A stretch of 47,136 nucleotides of DNA from Hydrogenovibrio sp. UBA654. Lineage in GTDB: Bacteria; Pseudomonadota; Gammaproteobacteria; Thiomicrospirales; Thiomicrospiraceae. Positions 1-9,129 of the stretch are shown in pieces. The notes beneath the pieces are model-generated. The model made no database searches. It was not told the origin of the DNA and saw nothing but the letters and a program-made list of their open reading frames with translations. The stretch lies in contig DBOE01000088.1 in the NCBI GenBank assembly GCA_002299585.1, forward strand, positions 1 through 47,136, given 5' to 3'. The translations under genes and the position numbers were made by a program. Each line of letters starts with the position of its first letter. Within the stretch, counting starts at the first letter, position 1.

Positions 1-43
1 CATGCCTAGAATTGATAGACTAGACGTTCACGCAGAATTTCAA

Positions 44-2131
44 TCAGTTGTTAAGTGCCTCCTTAATTGATAGTTTTACTCTACCCTGCTTGTCTATATC
101 AATCAATTTCACTTGAATTTCTTCACCTTCACTTAGGTAAGCACTTACATCTTCAACCCGCTCTTCGGCAATTTGTGAAACATGCACTAAACCCTCTTTA
201 CCAGGCATATAGGCAACAAATGCTCCAAAATCAACAATCTTTTTAACTACCGCATCATAGGTTTTACCTATTTCTGGTTCTGCAGTAATTTCAGCAATTC
301 TAGCCTTAGCTATTTCAGCAGATTGATTATCTTTAGCAGCAATTTTTACATTGCCATCATCATCTATTTCAATCACACAGCCAGTTTCTTCGGTTAAGGC
401 TCGAATGTTAGAACCACCTTTACCAATAATTTCTCGCACTTTTTCTGGTTTAACTTTTACCATAAAAAACTTAGGTGCATTGCTAGAAACATAAGTATTG
501 GACTTGCTAATAGCTTTTGACATAGCATCAAGAATAGTCATACGACCCACTTTAGCTTGAGATAAAGCTATTTCCATAATATCTTCAGTAATGCCCGATA
601 TTTTAATATCCATTTGTAAAGCGGTAATTCCTTCAGCCGTTCCAGCAACCTTAAAATCCATATCACCTAGATAATCTTCATCACCTAAAATATCAGACAA
701 TACAGCAAATCCAGATTCTTCTTTAACTAGTCCCATCGCAATGCCTGCAATTGGTGTGTCTATAGGAACACCTGCATGCATTAACGACATAGAAGTACCA
801 CAAACCGATGCCATAGAAGATGAACCATTTGACTCGGTAATTTCCGATACTACTCGGATAGTGTATGGAAACTCTTCAACCGTTGGCAATAAGGCAGCAA
901 CACCACGACGAGCTAACATACCATGCCCTATTTCACGACGACCAGGCATACCTACTCGACCACACTCTCCAACTGAATATGGAGGGAAATTATAATGCAT
1001 CATAAATCTATCATGATAAGAACCAGCTAAATCATCAACTATTTTAGAGTCCTTTTCAGTACCTAAAGTTGTTACTACAATAGCTTGCGTTTCACCACGG
1101 GTAAATAATGCAGAACCATGAGCTTTATTTAAAATACCTACTTTACATTGAATATCACGCACAGTACTAGCATCACGACCATCAATTCTTGGCTCACCTG
1201 CAATAATTCTGCCTCGCACAACTTCTTTTTGTAACTTACCAAATATTTTATCAACATCACCAGATTCAATATCACTGGCCGCAGTTACTAATTCTGCTTT
1301 TACTTTGCTTTTTGCAGTATCAAGAGCATCATATCTTGCCATTTTATCGGCAATTTTATAAGCCGCTTCAACATCTGTTTTGACTAGGTTAAACACTTGC
1401 TCTTTTAGGGTTACATTTTCGGCTTCTGCTTGCCAATCCCAAGTAGGTTTAGCAACTTCTGCTTTAAATTCACTAATTGCTGTAATGGCTACTTGCATTT
1501 GCTGATGCCCAAACATTACCGCACCTAACATTATTTTTTCAGAAAGTTCTGTAGCTTCTGACTCTACCATTAATACTGCATCGGAGGTGCCTGCTACACT
1601 TAACTCTAAATCAGACATCTCTAACTCATAAGTAGATGGGTTAAGTTTATAACCATCTTTATCTGAATAACCAACTATTGCCGCTCCAACAGGGCCATCA
1701 AATGGAATACCAGAGATAGCCAAAGCTGCTGAAGTTCCTAGCATAGCTGGAACTTCAGTGCCTATACTTTCATCTAATGACATGACCGTAGCTATAATTT
1801 GTACTTCATTTACAAAGCCTTTCGGAAAAAGCGGTCTGATAGGTCGGTCAATCAAACGAGAAAGCAGAGTTTCTTTTTCAGAAAGCCTAGCTTCTCTTTT
1901 CAAAAATCCTCCAGGTATCTTACCTGCAGCATAAGCTTTTTCTTGATATTGAACCATCAAAGGGAAAAAATCCTGCCCTTCTTTTGCTGACTTAACAGCC
2001 ACCACAGTTACTAATATCTGAGTATCGCCCATAGAAACCATTACTGCCCCATCTGCTTGGCGAGCAATTTCACCAGTTTCTAATGTTACTTGATGGTTTC
2101 CGTACTGAAAGGATTTAGTTATTTTTGACAT
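44..2131 (-). CDS. pnp: Polyribonucleotide nucleotidyltransferase (PNPase)
   Basis: Phosphate-dependent 3'-5' exoribonuclease of mRNA decay, normally a trimer that can join the RNase E degradosome. The 695-residue protein has two RNase PH domains, the second with the acidic active-site segment DILGDEDYLGDMDF, then a KH domain with GKGG (about residue 570) and a C-terminal S1 domain (KTYDAVVKKIVDFGAFV). The frame opens 19 codons further upstream, but MSKITKSFQYG at 2131 matches the family N-terminus and has a GGGAAA ribosome-binding site. It follows rpsO on the same strand with a weak terminator between, the usual gammaproteobacterial order. The last codons and TGA stop lie in a repeat-like sequence. 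Confidence 0.97.
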   Translation of the reverse strand: MSKITKSFQYGNHQVTLETGEIARQADGAVMVSMGDTQILVTVVAVKSAKEGQDFFPLMVQYQEKAYAAGKIPGGFLKREARLSEKETLLSRLIDRPIRPLFPKGFVNEVQIIATVMSLDESIGTEVPAMLGTSAALAISGIPFDGPVGAAIVGYSDKDGYKLNPSTYELEMSDLELSVAGTSDAVLMVESEATELSEKIMLGAVMFGHQQMQVAITAISEFKAEVAKPTWDWQAEAENVTLKEQVFNLVKTDVEAAYKIADKMARYDALDTAKSKVKAELVTAASDIESGDVDKIFGKLQKEVVRGRIIAGEPRIDGRDASTVRDIQCKVGILNKAHGSALFTRGETQAIVVTTLGTEKDSKIVDDLAGSYHDRFMMHYNFPPYSVGECGRVGMPGRREIGHGMLARRGVAALLPTVEEFPYTIRVVSEITESNGSSSMASVCGTSMSLMHAGVPIDTPIAGIAMGLVKEESGFAVLSDILGDEDYLGDMDFKVAGTAEGITALQMDIKISGITEDIMEIALSQAKVGRMTILDAMSKAISKSNTYVSSNAPKFFMVKVKPEKVREIIGKGGSNIRALTEETGCVIEIDDDGNVKIAAKDNQSAEIAKARIAEITAEPEIGKTYDAVVKKIVDFGAFVAYMPGKEGLVHVSQIAEERVEDVSAYLSEGEEIQVKLIDIDKQGRVKLSIKEALNN
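47..66. repeat. TIR-like repeat end at pnp 3' end
   Basis: The 20 bases at 47-66 read on the minus strand begin TTAAGGAGGCAC and agree at about 16 of 20 positions with the terminal repeat of the elements at 11127-11225 and 24988-25151. Seventeen of these bases recur exactly at 27923-27939, just after the stop of the Nif3 gene. Here they encode the last residues of PNPase (KEALNN), so the repeat may have supplied the present C-terminus. Positions 1-43 hold only sequence downstream of pnp, in which I see no feature. Confidence 0.45.
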
Positions 2132-2221
2132 AGTTTTTCCCTTTAATAAATTATGGTGTATTATCACAGAGAGAGCCTCATAACTCAAGCTAAAAGGAAC
2201 ATTTTATAAATAAATAGTTAT

Positions 2222-2251
2222 AAAAAAACCCGTTAAAACGGGCTTTTTTAT
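2222..2251 (-). terminator. Rho-independent terminator/attenuator between rpsO and pnp
   Basis: On the minus strand, GCCCGTT and AACGGGT form a short stem followed by a run of T, just after the rpsO stop. In the known rpsO-pnp arrangement a terminator here allows partial read-through into pnp; that role is inferred. Confidence 0.75.
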
Positions 2252-2267
2252 TATTAAGAAATAGTTG

Positions 2268-2534
2268 TTACTTACGCAAACCAAGTTTTTTAATTAATGC
2301 AAAATATCTTTGTGCTTCTTTAGCGTGCAAATAATCAAGCAATTTACGACGACGACTTACTAAACGCAATAAACCCGTACGAGAATGATTATCTTGTTTA
2401 TGTAATTTAAAGTGTTCAGTAAGGTACACTATACGATTAGTTAAAAGAGCAACTTGTACTTCAGGCGAACCAGTATCACCTTTACAAGTAGCATATTCTG
2501 CAACGATTGCAGCTTTGTCTTGAGCTGTTAGCAT
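2268..2534 (-). CDS. rpsO: 30S ribosomal protein S15
   Basis: Primary 16S rRNA-binding protein of the small-subunit platform. The 88-residue product has the standard S15 length and conserved segments GDTGSPEVQVALLTNRI, HFKLHKQDNHSRTGLL and the basic RRRKLLDYL. The ATG at 2534 follows a modest TAGGAT ribosome-binding site. A near-consensus promoter lies about 70 bases upstream. In E. coli S15 represses its own translation; I did not identify the operator fold here. Confidence 0.98.
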   Translation of the reverse strand: MLTAQDKAAIVAEYATCKGDTGSPEVQVALLTNRIVYLTEHFKLHKQDNHSRTGLLRLVSRRRKLLDYLHAKEAQRYFALIKKLGLRK

Positions 2535-2605
2535 GGATAAATCCTATAAAAATCGGCTTTTAAAATTAAGCGTAACCCACAGCCGACGGCAGGCACGAAT
2601 TGCAC

Positions 2606-2634
2606 ATTATACTTATTTATAACAAAAAAATCAA
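2606..2634 (-). promoter_or_regulatory. Sigma-70 type promoter for rpsO(-pnp)
   Basis: On the minus strand, TTGATT (2634-2629) is followed after 17 bases by TATAAT (2611-2606). The -35 box overlaps the stop codon of the upstream cyclic-nucleotide-binding gene, so rpsO-pnp can be transcribed independently of the genes before it. Confidence 0.75.
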
Positions 2635-3119
2635 CGCTTACCAGTACCATGCATATAATTACCAATATGTGAAAGATCTCGGCTTATAGCACGAACAAGA
2701 TGATCAAGACTTACTATAGCATTTTCTAATAAATTTACTGCTATATAGGGATATTCTACTTTTAACCTGTCATACATAGCCCGAGTGATTTCAATAAGTT
2801 TTACGGGGTTTTTACCTGCCGTCATTCGTAATTGTCTTGGTTCGCCATCAAAAAATGACATTTCACCGATTAAACTACCTGTTTCTTGCTTACCAATCAT
2901 AGACTCTGTCTGTCCATTTGATGAAGTAAAGGCAACCTTTCCTTTATAAATAAAATACATTGATGTACCTACTTCTCCCATATCAACAATCACTTCATTT
3001 GGCTTAAGCTCTTTTTCTTGTAAATAATTTCTCATAGCATCAACTTCATTCAAGGTCAATGATTCACAAATCAAGTTTGCTTGAAAAAACTCAAATAATT
3101 CATTTGCTGTTATATTCAT
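2631..3119 (-). CDS. Cyclic nucleotide-binding domain protein, stand-alone
   Basis: A 162-residue protein made almost entirely of a CRP-like cyclic-nucleotide-binding beta-roll. Visible landmarks are GTSMYFIYKGKVAF and GSLIGEMSFFDGEPRQLRMTA, which aligns with the phosphate-binding cassette (FGE...R[ST]A type). A helix follows, but I see no helix-turn-helix DNA-binding domain or output domain, so it is not a complete CRP-type regulator. The ATG at 3119 is preferred over a TTG five codons upstream because GAGGAG lies 8 bases before it. It sits between truB and rpsO. The ligand (cAMP, cGMP or none) and the role are unknown. Confidence 0.8.
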   Translation of the reverse strand: MNITANELFEFFQANLICESLTLNEVDAMRNYLQEKELKPNEVIVDMGEVGTSMYFIYKGKVAFTSSNGQTESMIGKQETGSLIGEMSFFDGEPRQLRMTAGKNPVKLIEITRAMYDRLKVEYPYIAVNLLENAIVSLDHLVRAISRDLSHIGNYMHGTGKR

Positions 3120-3186
3120 GGCTACTCTCCTCAAGCAGTTAATTTGGCAATAAAAGATGAAAAAGACCTTCTATTCTACTAAACTA

Positions 3187-4074
3187 TTAAAGATTAAATA
3201 ATCTCTTTGGCTTTAGCAATTGTTTTGCTATTTGCCATTCCCCAACCCCAAAAAAGATATTGTTAGAATCATAGAACTTAACCAATTCTGTTGTTGGTTT
3301 TTCGAACGCTAGTTTACCACCATGTTTGATAATATTGGTATCTTTTTCACCTAGATGTATAGACTGTAAGTGCTGTAAAGGCAAATCTAATGGCAGCAAA
3401 TACTCTGCTGAACCTAATGACAAATCTTGCAAACTTTGCATTTGATTAGCAGTAATGCTACCCGCTTGAGTTCTATGTAATGCGATTAAATGCCCTAAAG
3501 TCCCAAGATGCTTAGCTATATCTTCACCTAAAGTACGCACATAGGTACCTTTTGTACAATGTACTTCAAAAACTATCACCTGGCTATTAAAAGAAATCAA
3601 CGATAAGGATAGTATTGTTATTTTGCGAGCAGGTCTCTCAATGTGAATGCCTTTTCTAGCATATTCATATAAAGGTTTACCTTGGTGCTTTAAGGCTGAA
3701 TACATTGGTGGTATTTGTTCAGTTTCACCAGTAAACTTTGCAAATACTGTTTTTATTTGTTGTTCAGATAAGCGAGGAATAGGGCTTTCTAAAATAACTT
3801 GTCCATCTTTATCGCCAGTATCAGTTGCTTGCCCTAATTTAAGTGAAGCTGTATATTTTTTATCAGAATCTAATAGTAAACCAGAAATCTTGGTTGCTTC
3901 ACCAAAACAAATTGGTAATAAGCCAGTAGCAAAAGGATCTAATGCCCCTGTATGACCTGCTTTTTTAGCATTATAAAAACGCTTTACTGTTTGTAATGCC
4001 CCATTAGAAGTTATGCCTGCTGGTTTATCCAGCAAAATAATTCCATCAACTTTTTGCCATACTTTTTTTATCAA
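3187..4074 (-). CDS. truB: tRNA pseudouridine(55) synthase
   Basis: Isomerises U55 in the T-loop of tRNAs. The 295-residue protein contains GHTGALDPFATGLLPIC with the catalytic Asp, the motif II region KKYTASLKLGQATDTGDKDG, and KGTYVRTLGEDIA. The start appears to be TTG at 4074, overlapping the rbfA stop as TTGA; no better in-frame start precedes the conserved VDGIILLDKPAG. The C-terminal PUA-like portion is present. It belongs to the rimP-nusA-infB-rbfA-truB operon. Confidence 0.96.
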   Translation of the reverse strand: MIKKVWQKVDGIILLDKPAGITSNGALQTVKRFYNAKKAGHTGALDPFATGLLPICFGEATKISGLLLDSDKKYTASLKLGQATDTGDKDGQVILESPIPRLSEQQIKTVFAKFTGETEQIPPMYSALKHQGKPLYEYARKGIHIERPARKITILSLSLISFNSQVIVFEVHCTKGTYVRTLGEDIAKHLGTLGHLIALHRTQAGSITANQMQSLQDLSLGSAEYLLPLDLPLQHLQSIHLGEKDTNIIKHGGKLAFEKPTTELVKFYDSNNIFFGVGEWQIAKQLLKPKRLFNL

Positions 4075-4430
4075 TTTTTATGCAAAGCCTTAAAAATCAA
4101 TTCTTCAATATGACCTGCATTTTCAGCAACTTTATCATAAAAGAACCTTAAATATGGAGTAATCCTTAAATTCATCCGCCTGCCTACCTCTGTCCTAAAA
4201 AAACCTTTAGCTTTTTCAAGTGCTTGAATTGCCTTTTGAGATAGATCATCCTGTTCATTAGCTCCGATAATAGTAAAATAAATGGTAGCAATACTTAAAT
4301 CTTTAGAAATTTTAACTTCAGTAATGTTAATTTTTTCTAATCGAGGGTCTTTAGTTTCTCTGTGTAAAATTTCACTTAAGGTTTTACGAAGCTCAAGTGA
4401 TACGCGTTTAGTACGACTGGCATCAGCCAT
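4071..4430 (-). CDS. rbfA: Ribosome-binding factor A
   Basis: Small KH-fold factor for late 30S subunit maturation and processing of the 5' end of 16S rRNA. The 119-residue product shows R(T)KRVSLELRKTLSEIL, DPRLEKINITEVKISKDLSIATIY and LRITPYLRFFYD, all typical. Its ATG overlaps the infB stop (TAATG), and its stop overlaps the truB start, so translational coupling is likely. Confidence 0.96.
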   Translation of the reverse strand: MADASRTKRVSLELRKTLSEILHRETKDPRLEKINITEVKISKDLSIATIYFTIIGANEQDDLSQKAIQALEKAKGFFRTEVGRRMNLRITPYLRFFYDKVAENAGHIEELIFKALHKN

Positions 4431-6892
4431 TAGTCAAGAGTCCTTTTTACTTCAACTCTTTCATAACACTCTATTTGATCGCCAACTTTAACATCGTTAT
4501 AGTCTTTTACGCCAATACCGCACTCTGTATTTTTTGCTACTTCATTTATATCATCTTTAAAGCGTCTAAGAGACTCTAAAGTACCTTCGTAAATTACTAC
4601 ATTTTCGCGCAATACACGAATTGGATTATTGCGTTTCATGATGCCTTCTGTCACCATACAACCAGCAATCAAGCCAATTTTTGGAGCTTTAAATACATCA
4701 CGAACATCAGCAACGCCAACAATGTTTTCTTGAAAGTCAGGAGCAAGTTTACCTTCAGCTGCTCGTTTAACTTCGTCCACTATTTCATAAATTACACTGT
4801 AATATTTAAGGAATACACCTTCACTATCTATCACCCGTTTGGCTTTTGCATCCGCACGAACATTAAAACCAAAAATTAGTGCATCAGAGGCTAAAGCTAG
4901 GTTGGCATCTGTTTCAGAAATACCACCAACACCAGATGAAACTATTGAAACCTTAACCTCTTCATTAGATAACTTAGTCAATGCATCATTAATGGCTTCA
5001 ATAGAGCCTTGTACATCAGCTTTTAAGATGATGTTTACATTTTGAATATCACCCTCAGCCATTCTATTAAACATATTATCTAATTTAGATTTTTGCTGGC
5101 GAGCTATTTTAAGTTCTTTAGCTTTAGTTTGCCTATAGCTAGCAACTTCTCTGGCTTTTCTTTCATTTTCAACGCCAATCATGTCATCTCCAGCAATCGG
5201 CACACCAGATAATCCTAAGATTTGCACAGGAATAGAAGGCCCTGCACTAGCTACATTTTTACCTTGTTCATTCATTAAGCCACGCACGCGTCCATATTCC
5301 ATTCCGCAAAGAACAATATCGCCTTTTTTAATAGTGCCAGACTGCACTAGCACAGTTGCAACTGCTCCACGACCTTTATCTAGCCTTGACTCAATAACTA
5401 CACCGCGAGCAGAACTATTAATAGCAGCTTCCAACTCTAACATTTCTGATAGTAAAGCAATCGACTCTAATAGATCATCAACCCCTTCTCCTGTTTTAGC
5501 AGATACCTTTACAAAAGGAACTTCCCCCCCCCAGTCTTCAGGCACTACTTCTTCAGCAACCAGTTCTTGCATAACTTTATCAGGATTAGCACCTTCTTTA
5601 TCTATTTTATTAATTGCCACAACCATAGCTAAATCAGCTGCTTTTGCATGCTGAATAGCTTCTTTAGTTTGCGGCATAACACCATCATCTGCCGCAACAA
5701 CTATAATAACAACATCGGTAACTTTTGCACCACGAGCTCGCATTGCAGTAAAGGCTTCATGCCCAGGAGTATCTATAAAAGTTACCCCGCCTTTTTCTGT
5801 AGCAACATGATATGCACCGATATGCTGAGTAATTCCACCTGACTCTCCATGAGCCACTTTTGCTTTACGAATATAATCAAGCAGAGAGGTTTTACCATGG
5901 TCAACATGTCCCATAATAGTTACAACAGGTGAGCGTTGGGTCATTTCGTAATCAGCATCTTGATTGACAACATCATCTTCAAGCTGGTTATCATTTACTA
6001 ATATAGCTTTATGTCCCATTTCTTCAACAATAAGCTGAGCTGTTTCTTGATCAAGCACTTGGTTAATGGTAACCATAGAACCCATAGACATCATAAACTT
6101 AATAATTTCTGCAACTTTAATAGCCATTTTATCCGCTATTTCAGCTACTTTTATGGTTTCACCGATAGTGATTTCATGGATTTGCTTTTCAACAGGCTTT
6201 TGAAAACCATGCTCGTTTTCTAACTCTATTTCAGCAGATCTTTTATGATGATGTAATTTATGGCGACGACGACCAAAAGCATCATTCCCCCCAGACATAG
6301 CAATATTTTTCTTTGATTGCTTTTCTTTACTAAATGACTTACCTTTAACGACTTTATTTTTGTCAAATTTAGCAGCCGTCTTAGGAGCTGAATCCTGTTT
6401 GGTAAATTGTTTTTTAGCTTTTTCTTTCTTTGTGCCTTCTTCTAAAACAACTTCTTCAGGTACTACTTTTGTGACTGATTCTTTATTTGTTGATTTAATA
6501 TTTTTTTCTGCTACAACAACTTTTTTGGTAATAATTTCAGCTTTTTCTTCAACCTCTGGAATTTTAACAATTTCTTCTGATTGTTCGATAATTTCTGGTT
6601 TTTTAACATAGGTTCGTTTTTTTCTAACTTCTATGTTAACGGTTCTTTTACCACCATTAGAAGGAAAGCTAAGTTTTTGCACTTTTTTTCTATTTAAAGT
6701 TACTCTTTTAGTAGAGCTAGATGACTCTCCATGTAAACTTTTTAAATAGTTTAAAAGTGTTACTCTTTCTTCTTCAGACAAGGATGACTCTGAAGTTTTA
6801 TCCTTGATTCCTGATTTTTCAATTTGTGAAAGTAGCTTCTCTGTTGACAGAGTTAGTTTTTCCGCAAATTCTTTTATAGATATTTCTGACAT
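4430..6892 (-). CDS. infB: Translation initiation factor IF-2
   Basis: GTPase that recruits initiator fMet-tRNA to the 30S subunit and promotes subunit joining. The 820-residue protein has an IF2N domain at the start, a long Lys/Glu-rich linker (about 60-230), a second N-terminal module, then the G domain with GHVDHGKTS (G1), DTPGHEAF (G3) and NKID (G4), followed by domains II-IV. A C9 run at 5524-5532 encodes the Gly-Gly of EDWGGE and is in frame. It is co-transcribed with nusA upstream and rbfA downstream. Confidence 0.98.
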   Translation of the reverse strand: MSEISIKEFAEKLTLSTEKLLSQIEKSGIKDKTSESSLSEEERVTLLNYLKSLHGESSSSTKRVTLNRKKVQKLSFPSNGGKRTVNIEVRKKRTYVKKPEIIEQSEEIVKIPEVEEKAEIITKKVVVAEKNIKSTNKESVTKVVPEEVVLEEGTKKEKAKKQFTKQDSAPKTAAKFDKNKVVKGKSFSKEKQSKKNIAMSGGNDAFGRRRHKLHHHKRSAEIELENEHGFQKPVEKQIHEITIGETIKVAEIADKMAIKVAEIIKFMMSMGSMVTINQVLDQETAQLIVEEMGHKAILVNDNQLEDDVVNQDADYEMTQRSPVVTIMGHVDHGKTSLLDYIRKAKVAHGESGGITQHIGAYHVATEKGGVTFIDTPGHEAFTAMRARGAKVTDVVIIVVAADDGVMPQTKEAIQHAKAADLAMVVAINKIDKEGANPDKVMQELVAEEVVPEDWGGEVPFVKVSAKTGEGVDDLLESIALLSEMLELEAAINSSARGVVIESRLDKGRGAVATVLVQSGTIKKGDIVLCGMEYGRVRGLMNEQGKNVASAGPSIPVQILGLSGVPIAGDDMIGVENERKAREVASYRQTKAKELKIARQQKSKLDNMFNRMAEGDIQNVNIILKADVQGSIEAINDALTKLSNEEVKVSIVSSGVGGISETDANLALASDALIFGFNVRADAKAKRVIDSEGVFLKYYSVIYEIVDEVKRAAEGKLAPDFQENIVGVADVRDVFKAPKIGLIAGCMVTEGIMKRNNPIRVLRENVVIYEGTLESLRRFKDDINEVAKNTECGIGVKDYNDVKVGDQIECYERVEVKRTLD

Positions 6893-6912
6893 AATTTTAT
6901 ATTGCCTCCTGC

Positions 6913-8400
6913 TTATTCAAACCAAGGAGCACGAGCTTTAAGAATTAATTCTCCAGCCGTCTCTTCGTCAATTTCTATAATTTCTAATAGCTCATCAGTG
7001 GCAAGTTCTGCCAAATCTTCTTGAGTAATTATATTAGCACCAGCTAAAGTTTTAGCCATTTGATCTGTCATGCCTGCTAATGCTTTTAAGTCATCAGCTG
7101 GCTCTGCCATAGCTATTTTCTCTTCTACTGAAATTGCTTGAGTTAATAAAACATCTTTTGCTCGTTCTTTTAACTCCCCTATAATTTCTTCATCAAACCC
7201 TTCAATCTCTAGCATTTCTTTGGCAGGCACATAAGCTACTTCTTCAAGAGTTGTAAAACCTTCTGCCACTAGTACTTCCGCAAAATCTTCATCAACATCA
7301 AGCCCGTCTACAAATACACTAATATAGTCTTTTGACGCTATTTCATTTTTTTCCGACATGTCACTTTCTGACATCACATTTAATGTCCATCCAGTTAGTT
7401 CGGTTGCTAGACGAATATTTTGTCCATTTTTACCAATTGCTTGTGAAAGCTGTTCGTCATCTACAGCTAAGTCCATAGTGTGCTTATCTTCATCTACCAC
7501 AATTGAGGTAACTTCCGCTGGAGCCATTGAATTGATAACAAATTGTGCATCATTTGCATCCCACAAAATAATATCAATTCTCTCTCCATTTAATTCATTA
7601 GTAACAGCTTGCACTCGACTACCACGCATACCTACACAAGCTCCTATAGGATCTAACCGAGAGTCATTTGCTCTAACGGCAACCTTCGCTCTTAATCCAA
7701 CATCACGAGCTGCGGACATAATATCTATTAAGTCATCGCCTATTTCAGGCACTTCGACCTTAAATAATTCCATTAACATTTCTTTACAAGCACGAGACAT
7801 TATAATTTGTGCCCCTCTGGTTTTATAAGAGACTTCTTGTACATAGGCTCTAACTCTATCACCTAGTTTAAACATTTCACGATTAATTAGCTCTGCACGA
7901 GGAATAACAGCATCAATATTATCACCTAAATCTAAGATTACATCTCCGCGATCTATTCTTTTAACTTGACCAGTTATAATTTCTCCGACTCTTTTAGAGT
8001 AGTCTTCAGCAACTCTCCTACGCTCTGCCTCTCTAACTTTTTGCATAATAACTTGTTTAGCTGTTTGGGCACCAATACGACCAAACTCGATTGATTCCAT
8101 TGGCTCTTTTATGTATTCACCCGGTTCTATATTTGGGTCTATATCAATAGCATCCATCTGGCGAATATACCATTGAACATTTTCTTCAATCGCGACATCA
8201 TCTTCAATAACTTCCCAAACTCGAAAAGTGTCATAATCACCAGTGTCACGATCAATTAATACTTGAACATCCACTTCATCATGATTACTTTTTTTGGTTG
8301 CCATTGCTAATGCAACTTCAATAGCTTCAAAGATAACCTCTTTGTCAACATTCTTCTCATTAGACATAATGTCTACAACTGCCAATACTTCTTTGCTCAC
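6913..8400 (-). CDS. nusA: Transcription termination/antitermination factor NusA
   Basis: RNA polymerase-binding elongation factor for pausing, termination and antitermination. With the start set at the GTG at 8400 the product is 495 residues, the E. coli length. It begins VSKEVLAVVDIMSNEK and is preceded by GAGGAAA at good spacing; the open frame extends 22 codons further, but that part does not match the family. Domains in order are the N-terminal domain, S1 (GEIITGQVKRIDRGDVILDLG), two KH domains (GMRGSRVQAV; AIGKNGQNIRLA) and two C-terminal acidic repeats ending in ARAPWFE. Confidence 0.97.
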   Translation of the reverse strand: MSKEVLAVVDIMSNEKNVDKEVIFEAIEVALAMATKKSNHDEVDVQVLIDRDTGDYDTFRVWEVIEDDVAIEENVQWYIRQMDAIDIDPNIEPGEYIKEPMESIEFGRIGAQTAKQVIMQKVREAERRRVAEDYSKRVGEIITGQVKRIDRGDVILDLGDNIDAVIPRAELINREMFKLGDRVRAYVQEVSYKTRGAQIIMSRACKEMLMELFKVEVPEIGDDLIDIMSAARDVGLRAKVAVRANDSRLDPIGACVGMRGSRVQAVTNELNGERIDIILWDANDAQFVINSMAPAEVTSIVVDEDKHTMDLAVDDEQLSQAIGKNGQNIRLATELTGWTLNVMSESDMSEKNEIASKDYISVFVDGLDVDEDFAEVLVAEGFTTLEEVAYVPAKEMLEIEGFDEEIIGELKERAKDVLLTQAISVEEKIAMAEPADDLKALAGMTDQMAKTLAGANIITQEDLAELATDELLEIIEIDEETAGELILKARAPWFE

Positions 8401-8483
8401 TTTAACTTTCCTCAAAATGAATTTTAAAATTAATTCTTTAGATACCTTTGTGCGAGTAAGTCGCACAAAGGCCTTCTTTAGTA

Positions 8484-8936
8484 TTAAATATTATGAATTA
8501 AATTTGCTTTATCTATTTCTGCAAAAATAATGTTATAAAGTTCACCATCTACTTCAACATCTACCCCTTGTTCATTAACGCTTTCCATAATACCTTTAAA
8601 GCGTTTACGCCCCATCACCAAACTTATAGTTTTTATTTGAACTTGTTCGCCTTGGTATTTTTTAAACTGCTCAAACCTAAATAAAGGCCTGTCTAAACCA
8701 GGGGAAGATACTTCAAGCGTATATGCACTGGCAATAGGGTCTTCTACATCCATAATCGCACTTATTTGATGGCTAACTTTTCCACAATCATCAACATTAA
8801 CACCATTATCAGAATCTATATACACCCTTAACATAGAGTTCTTCCCCGCAGGTAAATACTCACAGCCCCAAAAATCAATGCTCATTGACTCTATTACTGG
8901 TTTTATTAAGTGTTCAACTTTTTCTTCTAAGGTCAC
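8484..8936 (-). CDS. rimP: Ribosome maturation factor RimP
   Basis: Needed for 30S subunit maturation. The 150-residue product carries the family segments DFWGCEYLPAG, LRVYIDSDNGVNVDDCGKVSHQISAIMDVEDPI and YTLEVSSPGLDRPLF. The start is GTG at 8936 with a weak ribosome-binding site. It is the first gene of the rimP-nusA-infB operon. The tRNA-fMet gene that precedes rimP in E. coli is not present here. Confidence 0.95.
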   Translation of the reverse strand: MTLEEKVEHLIKPVIESMSIDFWGCEYLPAGKNSMLRVYIDSDNGVNVDDCGKVSHQISAIMDVEDPIASAYTLEVSSPGLDRPLFRFEQFKKYQGEQVQIKTISLVMGRKRFKGIMESVNEQGVDVEVDGELYNIIFAEIDKANLIHNI

Positions 8937-8966
8937 TAAAACTTATTTTCCTTTTGACAAAAAACA

Positions 8967-8992
8967 AAAAACCCCGTAAAGACGGGGTTTTT
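8967..8992 (-). terminator. Rho-independent terminator after acs
   Basis: AAAAACCCCGT and ACGGGGTTTTT form an 11-bp stem with a 4-base loop, with T runs on both strands. It lies between the acs stop (9130) and the rimP start (8936), both on the minus strand. The rest of 8937-9129 holds nothing recognisable. Confidence 0.88.
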
Positions 8993-9129
8993 AAAAAATA
9001 AATAGCAAACAAACATTTACTATTTAAATGTAATTTTTAAAAAACTCCGTACATTATAAACCAGTTCATCTATATTTACAAAGACTTTAAAAGATATTTT
9101 TGGTAAAAATAAAAACCATGTTTCTATAA

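Noticed and set aside
2631..3134. A CRP/FNR-type transcription factor
   Set aside because: The protein ends after the cyclic-nucleotide-binding fold and one helix; no helix-turn-helix is present.
5181..5654. A 157-codon open frame on the plus strand inside infB
   Set aside because: It is antisense to the conserved GTPase domain of IF-2, has no family similarity and no start context; similar frames oppose nusA (7358-7828) and petA (27160-27624).
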